A stretch of DNA of 64,000 nt from Curvibacter sp. (lineage in GTDB: Bacteria > Pseudomonadota > Gammaproteobacteria > Burkholderiales > Burkholderiaceae_C): NCBI GenBank assembly GCA_020621965.1, contig JAHRYV010000009.1:18391-82390 (forward strand), given 5' to 3'. Shown here piece after piece: positions 1 to 9,118 of the stretch. The position numbers and the translations under genes are program-made. The first letter of the stretch is position 1. The number at the start of each line of letters is the position of its first letter. Below the pieces are notes generated by a model. That model saw nothing but the letters and a program-made list of their open reading frames with translations. It made no database searches and was not told the DNA's origin.

Positions 1-9
1 AATGGCGCC

Positions 10-840
10 ATGACCACGTCTGAGTACGAGCGCATGGAACTGGCGACGCTGCTGGCACGCCCGGTGGTGTTGCCCAGCATCCCCAAGGTGATCGCGCTGC
101 TGCTCAGTGAACTCGACCGCGCGGTCCCCGACCTGCGCAAGATCACCCAGCTCATCAGCACCGACCCGGCGCTGACCACGCGTGTGCTGCAGACCGCCAA
201 CGCGCCGCAGTTCAAGCTCTCGGGCAAGCTCCACGGCGCCTCGGAAGCCCTGGCCATCCTGGAGCTGTCGCATATACGACAGCTGGCCGCCGAGGCAGCC
301 TCGACTGCGTCCATCAAGGGCGTGCCCGGGGTCAACCTGCCGCAGTTCTGGGCCTACAGCCTGAATGTGGCCAAGCTGGCCCGTTCGCTGGCCGGCGTGA
401 CGCGGCAGAACCAGGGGGCGGCCTTCACCTGCGGCCTGATCCACGCCATCGGCGAGTTGGTCATGCATGCCGGCATGCCCGAGGAGATGGCGGAGCTGGA
501 CCAGGAGCTCGGCCCGCTGGACATGCGGCGCGCCGAAGCCGAACTCCAGCGCTTCGGCTACTGCTATGGCCACGTCGGCGCCGGTTATGCGCGGCAGTGG
601 CTGTTTCCGCAACCCATCGTCGACGCGCTGGAGCACCAGTACGCGCCCTTCGAGAACAACGTCTACGAGCCGCTGGCCGGGGTCATCCATCTGGCGGCCT
701 GGCGTGCCCGTGCCAAGGAAGCCCATCTCAACGAGCGGGCCCTGGCGGTCACCTTCCCCGGCGCAGTCGGCGAGGTCCTGAAACTGGACATCGACATGGT
801 GCTGCAGCAGGACCCGTTCGACTGGACCGCCCACAGCTGA
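10..840 (+). CDS. HDOD-domain signalling protein
   Basis: The 276-residue product is a single HDOD domain protein with no attached output domain. The N-terminal part (about residues 13-210) has the usual pattern for the family: a start like LPSIPKVIALLLSELD, then LISTDPALTTRVLQTANAP, and a later helix containing GLIHAIGELVMH. HDOD proteins are non-enzymatic relatives of HD phosphohydrolases and commonly act in signalling, motility or stress regulation; the exact role here is unknown. The ATG at position 10 is the first possible start, and only nine bases precede it in the window, so an upstream start cannot be excluded. The next gene follows 42 bases after the stop on the same strand. Confidence 0.85.
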   Translation: MTTSEYERMELATLLARPVVLPSIPKVIALLLSELDRAVPDLRKITQLISTDPALTTRVLQTANAPQFKLSGKLHGASEALAILELSHIRQLAAEAASTASIKGVPGVNLPQFWAYSLNVAKLARSLAGVTRQNQGAAFTCGLIHAIGELVMHAGMPEEMAELDQELGPLDMRRAEAELQRFGYCYGHVGAGYARQWLFPQPIVDALEHQYAPFENNVYEPLAGVIHLAAWRARAKEAHLNERALAVTFPGAVGEVLKLDIDMVLQQDPFDWTAHS

Positions 841-882
841 GGGCAGGGCCGGGTGCCCAGGAGTTGCCGTTTTTCTGCACGC

Positions 883-1995
883 ATGAAAGCATTGCATCTG
901 TACGCCGGGCCGCGGGCCCGCGAGCACATCCGCCAGCATGGATTGCTGCCGCAGCACATCCGCACCATCCCCGCGGCCGCCGGCGGCCCCAAGGGCCTGA
1001 TCCTGGGCGCCCTGGACCGCTACCTCTTCGGGCACTGGCTGCCGCAATCGACGCAGGCCATCGACCTGATCGGGGCCTCCATCGGCGCCTGGCGCATGGC
1101 CACCGCCTGCCTGGAGCAACCCCTGGCCGCTTTCGAGCGGCTGGAGCATGACTACATCCGCCAGCACTACGAGTTCCGGCCCGGCAACAAGTTGCCGCGG
1201 GCCGAAGCCGTGAGCGCGGAGTTCGCCAAAAGCCTGCGCGCCTTCTACGGCGGGCGCGAGCAGGAGGTGCTGCAGCACCCGCGTTACCGCCTGCACATCG
1301 TCACCTCGCGCGGGCGCCACCTGCTGGGGCGCGAGCACGCCCTGCGCACGCCGCTGGGTTACCTGGGCGCCTTTCTCACCAACAGCGTGCAGCGCCGGGC
1401 CATGGGCGCCTGGCTGGAGCGCGTGGTGTTTTCCACGGCCGGCGACAGCCAGGACGGCCATCACTGCGCCCCCTTGCCCTTCGCCAGCAACGACTACCGC
1501 ACGCGCCAGCTTCCGCTGGACGCGGCCAACTTCTACCCGGCGCTGCAGGCCAGCTGCTCGATCCCGTTTGCGCTACGGGCCGTGCACGACATCCCCGGCG
1601 CGCCGCCCGGCGCCTACTGGGACGGCGGCATCACCGACTACCACCTGCACCTGAACTACGCCGCCGCGCCCGACGCCGGGGAGCGGCCCGGCCTGGTGCT
1701 CTACCCGCATTTCCAGCGTACCGTGGTGCCGGGCTGGCTGGACAAGGCGCTCAAGTGGCGCCATGGCGCCACGCACCATCTGGACAACATGCTCCTGCTG
1801 GCGCCCAATCCGCAGTGGGTCCAGACCCTGCCGCGCGGCAAGCTGCCCGATCGGCAGGACTTCACCCACTACGGCAACGACCTGGCCGCCCGCATCGCGG
1901 TCTGGAGTCAGGCCGTGCAGATGAGCTGCCAGCTTGCCGACGAATTTCAGGCCTGGCTGGAGAAACCGGACCCGACGCAACTGCAGCCGCTCTGA
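883..1995 (+). CDS. Patatin-like phospholipase
   Basis: This 370-residue protein has the patatin catalytic dyad. The nucleophile elbow GASIGAWR (near residue 64) follows a glycine-rich oxyanion stretch AAGGPKGLILG, and the aspartate lies in YWDGGITDYH near residue 245. Patatins are acyl hydrolases acting on phospholipids or related esters. No signal peptide is visible, so it is probably cytoplasmic. I chose ATG 883 (MKALHLYAGPRAREH) over the GTG at 853 because the family-like sequence begins there. It may be co-transcribed with the HDOD gene upstream. The substrate cannot be told from sequence. Confidence 0.85.
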   Translation: MKALHLYAGPRAREHIRQHGLLPQHIRTIPAAAGGPKGLILGALDRYLFGHWLPQSTQAIDLIGASIGAWRMATACLEQPLAAFERLEHDYIRQHYEFRPGNKLPRAEAVSAEFAKSLRAFYGGREQEVLQHPRYRLHIVTSRGRHLLGREHALRTPLGYLGAFLTNSVQRRAMGAWLERVVFSTAGDSQDGHHCAPLPFASNDYRTRQLPLDAANFYPALQASCSIPFALRAVHDIPGAPPGAYWDGGITDYHLHLNYAAAPDAGERPGLVLYPHFQRTVVPGWLDKALKWRHGATHHLDNMLLLAPNPQWVQTLPRGKLPDRQDFTHYGNDLAARIAVWSQAVQMSCQLADEFQAWLEKPDPTQLQPL

Positions 1996-2188
1996 CAGCC
2001 GCACCCGGTCCGGATGCCGCGTGGCCGACACGCGTTTGATCAACCGTTACAACTATTTCGTGCGGGAGGTGCTGCCGGCGTGGCAGGATACGGCGCGCAA
2101 GATGACCCGCACGCTCCACTTCGGGCCAGGACATCACCCCGCCGTCGCGCCTGCGCAGAGGCGGCCACCCGCAAAGGAACAAGACGCC

Positions 2189-2350
2189 ATGAAGAGACTG
2201 CTGCTCGCCCTCGCAACCCTGACCCTGCTGGCCGGCTGCGCCCCTGAAGTCGGCAGCAAGGCCTGGTGCGAGACCATGCAGGCCAAACCCAAGGGCGACT
2301 GGACGGCCAACGAGGCGGCCGACTACGCCAAGCACTGCCTGTTCAAGTAG
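2189..2350 (+). CDS. Small DUF3012-type lipoprotein
   Basis: The product is a 53-residue protein with a short lipoprotein signal peptide (MKRLLLALATLTLLAGC, lipobox LAGC). The mature part, PEVGSKAWCETMQAKPKGDWTANEAADYAKHCLF, matches my memory of the DUF3012 family, including its paired cysteines and GDWT motif. The ATG at 2189 is preceded by AAAGGAAC, a plausible ribosome-binding site. Function is unknown. The 190 bases between the patatin stop and this gene hold no convincing ORF and probably carry its promoter. It ends 15 bases before the convergent alcohol dehydrogenase. Confidence 0.75.
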   Translation: MKRLLLALATLTLLAGCAPEVGSKAWCETMQAKPKGDWTANEAADYAKHCLFK

Positions 2351-2365
2351 GCGGCCCGGCGCGGT

Positions 2366-3502
2366 TTACATGGCCTGCTGCAGCATGACCCGGTAATCGT
2401 CCGCGCTGGCCAGGCGCGGGTTGGTCTTGTGGCAGTGGTCGGCCAGCGCGCCGCTGATCACGGCATCGAACTGGCTCTCGCTCACCCCCATGGCGCGCAG
2501 TCCGCTGGGCAGGCCCAGGCGGGCATTCATGTCCCGGATGGCCGCACCGATGTCGCCGGCCGAGTCCAGGCTCATGGCCTGGGCCAAACGCAGCAGGCGC
2601 GACTCCTTCTGGATGGATTCGGCGCCGGCGTTGAAGTCGATCACCGCCGGCAGGAACATGGCGTTGAGCGTGCCGTGGTGCAGACGTGGGTCGACGCCGC
2701 CCAGGCTGTGGCTCAGGGAATGCACGCAGCCCAGGCCTTTCTGGAAGGCCATGGCGCCCTGCATGCTGGCGCTCATCAGGTTCAGGCGCGCCTCGCGGTC
2801 GCTGCCGTTCCGGGTGGCGCGTTCGATGTGGGCCCAGGCCCGCTGCAGGCCGTCCAGGGCGATGCCGTCGGCCGGCGGGTTGAAGGCCGGCGCCATGAAG
2901 GTCTCCATGCAGTGCGCGATGGCGTCCATGCCGGTGGCGGCGGTGAGCTTGGGCGGCAGGCCCAGCGTGAGCTCCGGGTCGCAGATGGCGGTCTTGGGCA
3001 CCAGAAACCAGGAATGGAAACCCAGCTTGCGGCCGTCGTCGACGATCACGATGGCGCCGCGTGCCACCTCGCTGCCGGTGCCGGCCGTGGTGGGCACGGC
3101 GATCAGCGGGGCCACGCGGTCGGTGATCCTGGTCGAGCCGCCTTCGATGGTGGCGTAGGTCTTGAGCGGGCCCTCGTGCGTGGCAGCGATCGCCACGCCC
3201 TTGGCGCAGTCGATGGCGCTGCCGCCGCCCACGGCGATCAGTCCGTCACAGCCTTGTGCCCGGTAGATGGCGGCGGCCGCGCGCACCGCGGCTTCGGTCG
3301 GGTTGGACGGGGTCTGGTCGAACACGGCGGGCTGCAGGCCGGGCAGGGCGTCCAGCGCCTTTTGCAGCAGGCCCGCAGCCTTGACACCGGCATCGGTGAC
3401 GATGAGCGGGCGGCTGATGCCGCTGCGCTCGCACTCCTGTTTCAGCAGCCCGATGGCGCCGAAATCGAACTGGACCTGGGTGATGTAATAGATGAGGGCC
3501 AT
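2366..3502 (-). CDS. Iron-containing alcohol dehydrogenase
   Basis: The 378-residue protein belongs to the group III (Fe-dependent) alcohol dehydrogenases. It shows the NAD(P)-binding GGGSAIDCAKGVAI motif near residue 95, PTTAGTGSEV, and the metal-ligand histidines in AIAHCMETFMAP and the HSLSHSLGG segment, followed by HGTLNAMFLP. Family members reduce aldehydes or oxidise primary alcohols with NAD(P). The start at 3502 (MALIYYITQVQFDFG) is chosen because family proteins begin at this point; a longer in-frame start at 3562 would overlap the upstream promoter region. It is transcribed divergently from the esterase gene, with about 70 bases between them. Confidence 0.88.
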   Translation of the reverse strand: MALIYYITQVQFDFGAIGLLKQECERSGISRPLIVTDAGVKAAGLLQKALDALPGLQPAVFDQTPSNPTEAAVRAAAAIYRAQGCDGLIAVGGGSAIDCAKGVAIAATHEGPLKTYATIEGGSTRITDRVAPLIAVPTTAGTGSEVARGAIVIVDDGRKLGFHSWFLVPKTAICDPELTLGLPPKLTAATGMDAIAHCMETFMAPAFNPPADGIALDGLQRAWAHIERATRNGSDREARLNLMSASMQGAMAFQKGLGCVHSLSHSLGGVDPRLHHGTLNAMFLPAVIDFNAGAESIQKESRLLRLAQAMSLDSAGDIGAAIRDMNARLGLPSGLRAMGVSESQFDAVISGALADHCHKTNPRLASADDYRVMLQQAM

Positions 3503-3572
3503 GGCGTCGGGTCTCCGCGGTGTACGATTTGTGGCTACGAATCCAGCCACTTTAGCAAGCAATTCTCGCCCG

Positions 3573-4532
3573 ATGAGTCACCAACGCAACCCGCGTGCCC
3601 AGCTGACGCCAGCCATGCACCACGTGCTGGACCGCATGGCGCGCGGCCGGCAACTGCCGCTGCATGCGCTGACGCCGCAGCAGGCGCGCCAGGTCTACGA
3701 GATCGGCTCCGGCATGCTGGACATCCCCGGCCACAAGCTGGCGCGGGTGCAGGAACTGCAGATTGCGGTGCGCGACGGCCAGTCCATCGCGGCGCGCCTG
3801 TACGCGCCGGCGCAGCAGGCCCTGCCGGTGCTGCTGTATTTCCACGGCGGCGGTTTCACCATCGGCAGCGTCGCCACGCATGACGCGCTGTGCCGGCACT
3901 TGAGCCATCTGGCGCATTGCGCCGTGCTGTCGGTGGATTACCGGCTGGCGCCCGAGCACAAGTTCCCGACCGCCGCCAACGACGCCTGGGACGCGCTGCA
4001 GTGGCTGGTCGCCCAGGCCGGCGGGCTGGGACTCGATGGCACGCGGCTGGCCGTGGGCGGCGACAGCGCCGGCGGCACCCTGGCCATCGTGTGCGCCCTG
4101 CAGGCGCGCGACGCCGGCCTGCCGCTGGCCCTGCAGCTGCTGTTCTACCCCGGCTGTGCGGCGCACCAGGACACGCCCTCGCACAAGACCTACGCGCACG
4201 GCTTCGTGCTGGAAGAGCCGCAGATCACCTATTTCTTCAACCACTATGTCAACACGCCGGCCGACCGGGACGACTGGCGATTCGCCCCGCTCAACGCGGC
4301 CGACGTCGATGGCGTGGCGCCGGCCTGGATGGGCCTGGCCGAATGCGACCCGCTGGTGGACGAGGGCGTGCTCTACGCCGACCGGCTGCGCGCGGCCGGC
4401 GTGCCGGTGGAGCTGGAGATCTATCGCGGCGTGGTGCACGAGTTCATCAAGATGGGCCGCGCCATACCCGAAGCACTGCAGGCGCACGCCGATGCCGCCC
4501 GCGCCCTGAAACACGCCTTCCAGACCGCATGA
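3573..4532 (+). CDS. Alpha/beta hydrolase, HSL family esterase
   Basis: This is a 319-residue hormone-sensitive-lipase-type esterase. It has the HGGGFTIGS oxyanion motif, the GDSAGG nucleophile elbow, the acid residue in CDPLVDEG, and the catalytic histidine in VVHEFIKMG. No signal peptide is present. Such enzymes hydrolyse short-chain acyl esters in the cytoplasm; the natural substrate is not predictable. ATG 3573 was chosen; an in-frame ATG at 3492 lies inside the divergent dehydrogenase promoter region. The stop overlaps the next start by ATGA, which suggests translational coupling to the thioesterase-acetyltransferase fusion. Confidence 0.88.
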   Translation: MSHQRNPRAQLTPAMHHVLDRMARGRQLPLHALTPQQARQVYEIGSGMLDIPGHKLARVQELQIAVRDGQSIAARLYAPAQQALPVLLYFHGGGFTIGSVATHDALCRHLSHLAHCAVLSVDYRLAPEHKFPTAANDAWDALQWLVAQAGGLGLDGTRLAVGGDSAGGTLAIVCALQARDAGLPLALQLLFYPGCAAHQDTPSHKTYAHGFVLEEPQITYFFNHYVNTPADRDDWRFAPLNAADVDGVAPAWMGLAECDPLVDEGVLYADRLRAAGVPVELEIYRGVVHEFIKMGRAIPEALQAHADAARALKHAFQTA

Positions 4533-5404
4533 CCAGACACATCGCGACCCGCGCCGACTTCCGCTTCTTCCATCGCCTGCGCGTGCGCTGGGCCGAGGTG
4601 GACATGCAGAAGATCGTCTTCAACGCCCACTACCTGATGTATCTGGACACCGCCATCAGCGACTACTGGCGCGTGCTGGCCTTGCCCTACGAGGCCGCCA
4701 TGCAGCAGCTCGGCGGCGACCTTTATGTGAAGAAGTCCGCCCTCGAATACCACGCCTCGGCCCGCTTCGACGACCAGCTCGACATCGGCCTGAAATGCGA
4801 GCGCATCGGCAACTCGTCGCTCCAGTTCCGTGGTGGCGTGTTCCGCGGCGATCAGCTGCTGGTGGCAGGCGAACTGGTCTACGTCTACGCCGATCCGGCG
4901 ACGCAGAAGTCCCAGCCCGTGCCGCAGGCGCTGCGCGACACGCTAACGGGCTACGAGGCTGGCGAGACCATGGCCGAGATCCGCCTGGGGGCCTGGGAGC
5001 AGCTGGGCGAGGCCGCGCGCATCGTGCGCACCGAGGTCTTTCTGCAGGAGCAGCAGATTCCATTGGAACTGGAGTGGGATGCGGATGACGCCACGGCCCT
5101 GCACGCGGTGGCCTACAACCGTCTGGGCATGCCGGTGGCCACCGGGCGCCTGCTGCAGCACGCGCCGGCGGTGGCGCGCATCGGCCGCATGGCCGTCACA
5201 CGCGTGCTGCGCGGCAGCGGCCTGGGGCGCGAGCTGCTGCAGTCACTGCTGCAGGTGGCGGCGCGGCGCGGCGACCGCGAGGTCCTGTTGCACGCCCAGC
5301 GCAGCGCCGAGGCCTTTTACGCGCAGCAGGGTTTCGTGGTCCGCGGCCAGCCTTTCGAGGAGGCCGGCATCCCGCACATCGAAATGGCGCGGCCGCTGGT
5401 CTAG
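4529..5404 (+). CDS. Acyl-CoA thioesterase (YbgC-like) fused to GNAT acetyltransferase
   Basis: The 291-residue protein contains two domains. Residues about 10-140 are a 4HBT hotdog thioesterase of the YbgC/FadM type (RVRWAEVDMQKIVFNAHYL, with the catalytic-type Asp, then YWRVL and YHASARFDDQLDI). Residues about 148-291 are an ElaA-like GNAT domain (AARIVRTEVFLQEQQIP, IGRMAVTRVLRGSGLGREL as the acetyl-CoA loop, and a C-terminal GIPHIEM). The reading frame runs unbroken through the linker. A hydrolase of acyl-CoA joined to an acyl-CoA-using transferase suggests related substrates, but that is inference. It is coupled by a 4-base overlap to the esterase gene and ends one base before the convergent ygfZ. 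Confidence 0.85.
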   Translation: MTRHIATRADFRFFHRLRVRWAEVDMQKIVFNAHYLMYLDTAISDYWRVLALPYEAAMQQLGGDLYVKKSALEYHASARFDDQLDIGLKCERIGNSSLQFRGGVFRGDQLLVAGELVYVYADPATQKSQPVPQALRDTLTGYEAGETMAEIRLGAWEQLGEAARIVRTEVFLQEQQIPLELEWDADDATALHAVAYNRLGMPVATGRLLQHAPAVARIGRMAVTRVLRGSGLGRELLQSLLQVAARRGDREVLLHAQRSAEAFYAQQGFVVRGQPFEEAGIPHIEMARPLV

Positions 5405-6319
5405 TCAGATATCTTCGAGCAGCGGGTAGGGCAGGGGCAGCAATTGCAGCGCCGGCCCGCCGGGCTGGCCCAGCTGCAGGCTGGCCTGGGCGGCCGCGGT
5501 CTGCAGCGAGACGATGGCATCAAAGCCGCCGCCGGGTGCGGCCGCGGCCTGCGCCACGATGCCGCAGGGCTGGCTGGCGTCGGCGGCGTCGAACACTACC
5601 TGACCGGCCTGCATCTCGGCCGCGCTGTGCGCCAGGTAACCGCGGCGCTTGAGCGTGCCGCGGAACTGGCTGCGCGCCACCACCTCCTGGCCGGGGTAGC
5701 AGCCCTTCTTGAAGTTCACACCGCCGACCGATTCGTAGTTCAGCATCTGCGGCACAAAGGCTTCGAAGATCGGCTGCGTCAGCGTGGCCACGCCGCTGCG
5801 CACCTCGCCCCAAAGCCAGTCCTCGTGACGCAACACGGGGCCGGTGGGCGCCGGGGTGCCGGCCGGGGCCAGCCACAGCGCGCGCGGGCTGCCATCGGCC
5901 GGGTAGAGATGCACCAGGCTGGCGGCGCCGAGCTCGCTGCGTGTCCAGGGCGGGTGTGCACCCGGCGCCAGCGCCTGCACGGCATCACCGGCCAGGCCGC
6001 AGAGCACGACCTCGCTGGTGGCGTCGCTCAGCTTGACCTTGGCACGCAAGACGAACATGGACAGGCGCTTGAGCGTGGGCGCCAGCAGGTCGCGGCTGCA
6101 GACCAGCCAGATCTCGCCGTGGCTGCGCTTGAAGGCGATGAAGCTGGCCTGCATGCGGCCCTTGGCCGAACAGAAGGCGGCCAGCCGGGCCTCGGACAGG
6201 CCGAGCAGGGAGAAATCCTGCGTCAGTTGCCCGTGCAGGAATTTGGCCGCATCCTCGCCTTCGGCGCGGATCACGCCGAGATGGGGCAGGGCGGTTATAC
6301 CGTTCAAGATGTAACTCAT
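5405..6319 (-). CDS. ygfZ: Folate-binding Fe-S cluster protein YgfZ
   Basis: The 304-residue protein carries the YgfZ signature KKGCYPGQEVVARSQ near residue 205, and the GcvT-like N-terminal segment GEDAAKFLHGQLTQD. YgfZ is a folate-dependent factor for maintenance or repair of certain Fe-S enzymes (for example MiaB). The start at 6319 (MSYILNGITALPHLG) is the family start; an upstream in-frame extension is unsupported. The gene is divergent from mltG, with a 46-base spacer that must hold both promoters. This ygfZ/mltG pairing is common in betaproteobacteria. Confidence 0.93.
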   Translation of the reverse strand: MSYILNGITALPHLGVIRAEGEDAAKFLHGQLTQDFSLLGLSEARLAAFCSAKGRMQASFIAFKRSHGEIWLVCSRDLLAPTLKRLSMFVLRAKVKLSDATSEVVLCGLAGDAVQALAPGAHPPWTRSELGAASLVHLYPADGSPRALWLAPAGTPAPTGPVLRHEDWLWGEVRSGVATLTQPIFEAFVPQMLNYESVGGVNFKKGCYPGQEVVARSQFRGTLKRRGYLAHSAAEMQAGQVVFDAADASQPCGIVAQAAAAPGGGFDAIVSLQTAAAQASLQLGQPGGPALQLLPLPYPLLEDI

Positions 6320-6365
6320 GGGGTGAATTATCATCGTCCGCTGTACACACAGTTCTCCTAGGGTC

Positions 6366-7352
6366 GTGAAGTTCATTTCCTCGCTTTTCTTTCTTGTAGC
6401 CAGCCTGGTGTTTGCGGTCGGTGCCTGGTGGTTGCAGCATCCCCTGACCCTGAAGGCCGAACCGGCCGAAATCACCATCGATGCGGGCATGCCGGCGCGC
6501 GCCGTGGTCCAGGCCATCAACAACAGCGGTGTGCAGGTGCAGCCCCAGCTGCTGTACTGGTGGATCCGCCTGACCGGCCAGTCCCGCCAGATCAAGGCCG
6601 GCAGCTACGAGATCAGCGGCAGCCCGACGCCGCGCTCGCTGGTGGCCAGGCTGGTGCGCGGCGAGGTGGCGCAGCGCAGCGTCACCCTGCCCGAAGGCCT
6701 GACGTTTGTCCAGTGGCGTGCCCTGCTGGGCGCCGCGCCGCACCTCAAGCCGGAGATCCAGGCGCTGAGCGACGCCGACGTCATGGACAAGCTCGGCCGC
6801 CCCGGTGTGGCGCCGGAGGGCCGCTTTTTCCCCGACACCTACACCTATGCCAAGGGCTCCAGCGATCTGCTGGTGCTGCGCCGGGCCCTGCAGGAGATGG
6901 ACCAGCGCCTGGCCGCGGCCTGGGCGCAGCGCGTGCCCGACAGCCCGCTCAAGAGCCCCGACCAGGCCCTGATCCTGGCCAGCATCGTCGAGAAGGAGAC
7001 CGGCAGCCCCGCCGACCGCGCCCAGATCTCCGGTGTCTTCAACAACCGCCTGCGCAAGGGCATGCTGCTGCAGACCGACCCGACCGTGATCTACGGCTTG
7101 GGCGCCAAGTTCGACGGCAATCTGCGCAAGCGCGATCTGCAGACCGACACACCCTGGAACACCTACACCCGCGCCGGCCTGCCGCCCACGCCGATCGCCA
7201 TGCCCGGCATGGACGCCTTGCTGGCCGCCGTGCAGCCGGCCCAGACCGCGGCCCTGTATTTCGTCGCCCGCGGCGACGGCACCAGTGAATTCAGCGCCAC
7301 GCTGCAGGATCACAACCGCGCCGTGCGCAAATACCAGCTGGGACAGCGCTGA
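6366..7352 (+). CDS. mltG: Endolytic murein transglycosylase MltG
   Basis: The 328-residue product has an N-terminal membrane anchor (FISSLFFLVASLVFAVGAWW, residues 3-22) and the YceG/MltG catalytic domain with the glutamate in ASIVEKETGSPADRAQISGVFNNRL, followed by QTDPTVIYGLG. MltG cleaves nascent glycan strands at the inner membrane and so ends their polymerisation. The start is a GTG; no better upstream ATG exists in frame. It leads the mltG-tmk-holB run with a 3-base gap to tmk, an arrangement typical of proteobacteria. Confidence 0.95.
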   Translation: MKFISSLFFLVASLVFAVGAWWLQHPLTLKAEPAEITIDAGMPARAVVQAINNSGVQVQPQLLYWWIRLTGQSRQIKAGSYEISGSPTPRSLVARLVRGEVAQRSVTLPEGLTFVQWRALLGAAPHLKPEIQALSDADVMDKLGRPGVAPEGRFFPDTYTYAKGSSDLLVLRRALQEMDQRLAAAWAQRVPDSPLKSPDQALILASIVEKETGSPADRAQISGVFNNRLRKGMLLQTDPTVIYGLGAKFDGNLRKRDLQTDTPWNTYTRAGLPPTPIAMPGMDALLAAVQPAQTAALYFVARGDGTSEFSATLQDHNRAVRKYQLGQR

Positions 7353-7355
7353 CGC

Positions 7356-7991
7356 ATGAGTGGACTGTTCATCAGCTTCGAGGGCATCGACGGCGCCGGC
7401 AAGTCCACCCACATCGAAGGCCTGGCCGAGGCCTTCCGTGCGCAAGGCCGCCGTGTCACGCTCACGCGTGAGCCCGGCGGCACACCGCTGGCCGAGAAGC
7501 TGCGCACGCTGGTGCTCAACGACGCCATGGACCCCATGACCGAGGCGCTGCTGGTCTTCGCCGCGCGGCGCGACCACCTGCAGCAGTTGATCGAACCGGC
7601 GCTGGCACGGGGTGATGTCGTGTTGTGTGACCGCTTTACCGACGCCACCTTTGCCTACCAGGGCGGTGGCCGTGGCTTCGATCTGGACATGCTGGGCTGG
7701 CTCGAGCGTCAGGTTCAGGCCTTGCCGGGGACAAATACGCTGCGACAACCCGAGCTGACGATCTGGTTCGACCTCGACCCGGCCATTGCCGCCCAGCGCC
7801 TGGCCGGCGCGCGTGTGCCCGACAAGTTCGAGGCCCAGCCGCTGGAATTCTTCCGCCGTGTGGCGGCCGGCTATGGCGCGCGCTTGGCGCAGGCGCCGCA
7901 ACGCTTTGCCCGCATCGATGCCGCCCGCAGCCGCGAGGCGGTCTGGCTGGACGTGTTGGCCGCCGTGCGGCAAAAGAACTGGCTGTCATGA
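7356..7991 (+). CDS. tmk: Thymidylate kinase
   Basis: The 211-residue protein has the P-loop [11 protein letters not shown] at residues 8-18, the DRF segment ([19 protein letters not shown]) and [14 protein letters not shown], all diagnostic of dTMP kinase. It makes dTDP from dTMP for DNA synthesis. Length and order match the family. The start is 3 bases after mltG and the stop overlaps the holB start by 4 bases (ATGA), so the genes are surely in one operon. Confidence 0.97.
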   Translation: MSGLFISFEGIDGAGKSTHIEGLAEAFRAQGRRVTLTREPGGTPLAEKLRTLVLNDAMDPMTEALLVFAARRDHLQQLIEPALARGDVVLCDRFTDATFAYQGGGRGFDLDMLGWLERQVQALPGTNTLRQPELTIWFDLDPAIAAQRLAGARVPDKFEAQPLEFFRRVAAGYGARLAQAPQRFARIDAARSREAVWLDVLAAVRQKNWLS

Positions 7992-8992
7992 GCGCCGAAA
8001 CCGAGCCGGCCCCCTGGATCGCGCAGCAGAGCCGCCAGCTGCTGGCCCAGCGCGGCCATGCCTGGCTGCTGCAAGGGCCTTCCGGCCTGGGCCAGTACAG
8101 CCTGGGCCTGGCCCTGGTGCGCGCCTGGCTGTGCGAACAGCCGACGGAGCAGGGCGCCTGCGGCCAGTGCCCGTCCTGCCACGCCGTCGACGTGCGCACC
8201 CAGGCCGACCTGTGCGTGCTGATGCCGGAGACCGTGATGCTGGAGCTGGGCTGGCCGCTGGACGAGAAGGCGCAGAGCGACATCGACGAGAAGAAGCGCA
8301 AGCCCAGCAAGGAAATCCGCATCGAGGCCATGCGCGACGCCATCGAATTCGCCCAGCGCACCAGCGCACGCGGCCGCGGCAAGGCCGTGCTGATCTATCC
8401 GGCCGAGCGCATGAACCACGTCACCGCCAACGCGCTGCTCAAGACGCTGGAAGAGCCGCCCGGCGACGTGCGTTTCGTGCTCGCCAGCGAGGCGGCGCAC
8501 CAGTTGCTGCCCACCATCCGCAGCCGCTGTCTGATGCACGTCATGACCTGGCCGCAGGAGCCGCAGGCGCTGGCCTGGTTGCAGCAGCAGGGCCTGCCGG
8601 CCGCCGACGGCCACACCCTGCTGCGCGCCGCCGGCGGGCGGCCCGAGGATGCGCTGCTGTTTGCGCGCTCCGGGCGCGACCCCAAGAGCTGGCGCAGCCT
8701 GCCGCGGGCCATGCAGCGCGGGGAACTGGCGCCGGTGGCCGACTGGAGCCCGGCCCAGGTGATCGATGCCTTGCACAAGCTCTGCCACGATCTGCTGGCG
8801 CTGGGCACCGGGGCCCAGCCGCGCTATTTCGACGCGCCGGATCTGCCGGCACCACCGGCGCTGCCGGCCCTGGGCGCCTGGCAGCGCGAGCTGGTGCGCG
8901 AGGCGCGCACGGCCGAACACCCTTTCAACACCGGGCTCATGCTCGAAGCGCTGGTCAGCCGCGCCCAGACGGCCCTAAACTCCAAGCCTTGA
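7988..8992 (+). CDS. holB: DNA polymerase III delta' subunit
   Basis: The 334-residue protein is the clamp-loader delta' subunit. It shows the degenerate P-loop [13 protein letters not shown], the zinc cysteines in [10 protein letters not shown] (with an earlier Cys in LCEQ), the [20 protein letters not shown] segment and the IRSRC motif in sensor 1. The degenerate P-loop fits the non-hydrolysing role of delta'. It is translationally coupled to tmk. In many beta- and gammaproteobacteria pilZ lies between holB and tatD; here the 126-base gap to tatD contains no such ORF. Confidence 0.95.
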   Translation: MSAETEPAPWIAQQSRQLLAQRGHAWLLQGPSGLGQYSLGLALVRAWLCEQPTEQGACGQCPSCHAVDVRTQADLCVLMPETVMLELGWPLDEKAQSDIDEKKRKPSKEIRIEAMRDAIEFAQRTSARGRGKAVLIYPAERMNHVTANALLKTLEEPPGDVRFVLASEAAHQLLPTIRSRCLMHVMTWPQEPQALAWLQQQGLPAADGHTLLRAAGGRPEDALLFARSGRDPKSWRSLPRAMQRGELAPVADWSPAQVIDALHKLCHDLLALGTGAQPRYFDAPDLPAPPALPALGAWQRELVREARTAEHPFNTGLMLEALVSRAQTALNSKP

Positions 8993-9118
8993 GCCTGACC
9001 CTGAACCTTGCGCTCCTGCGCGCGCGCCGGTGCGCCGAACGGACGCCGCCGACGCCCTGAGCCGTGCCAGACCCTGCGCAAGGCACCGCACCAGGCCCTT
9101 TGCATTCCTCCTGCCCGC

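Noticed and set aside
5985..7973. 662-residue minus-strand frame across ygfZ, mltG and tmk
   Set aside because: Mostly antisense to mltG and tmk; the ygfZ part is in the wrong frame. No homology.
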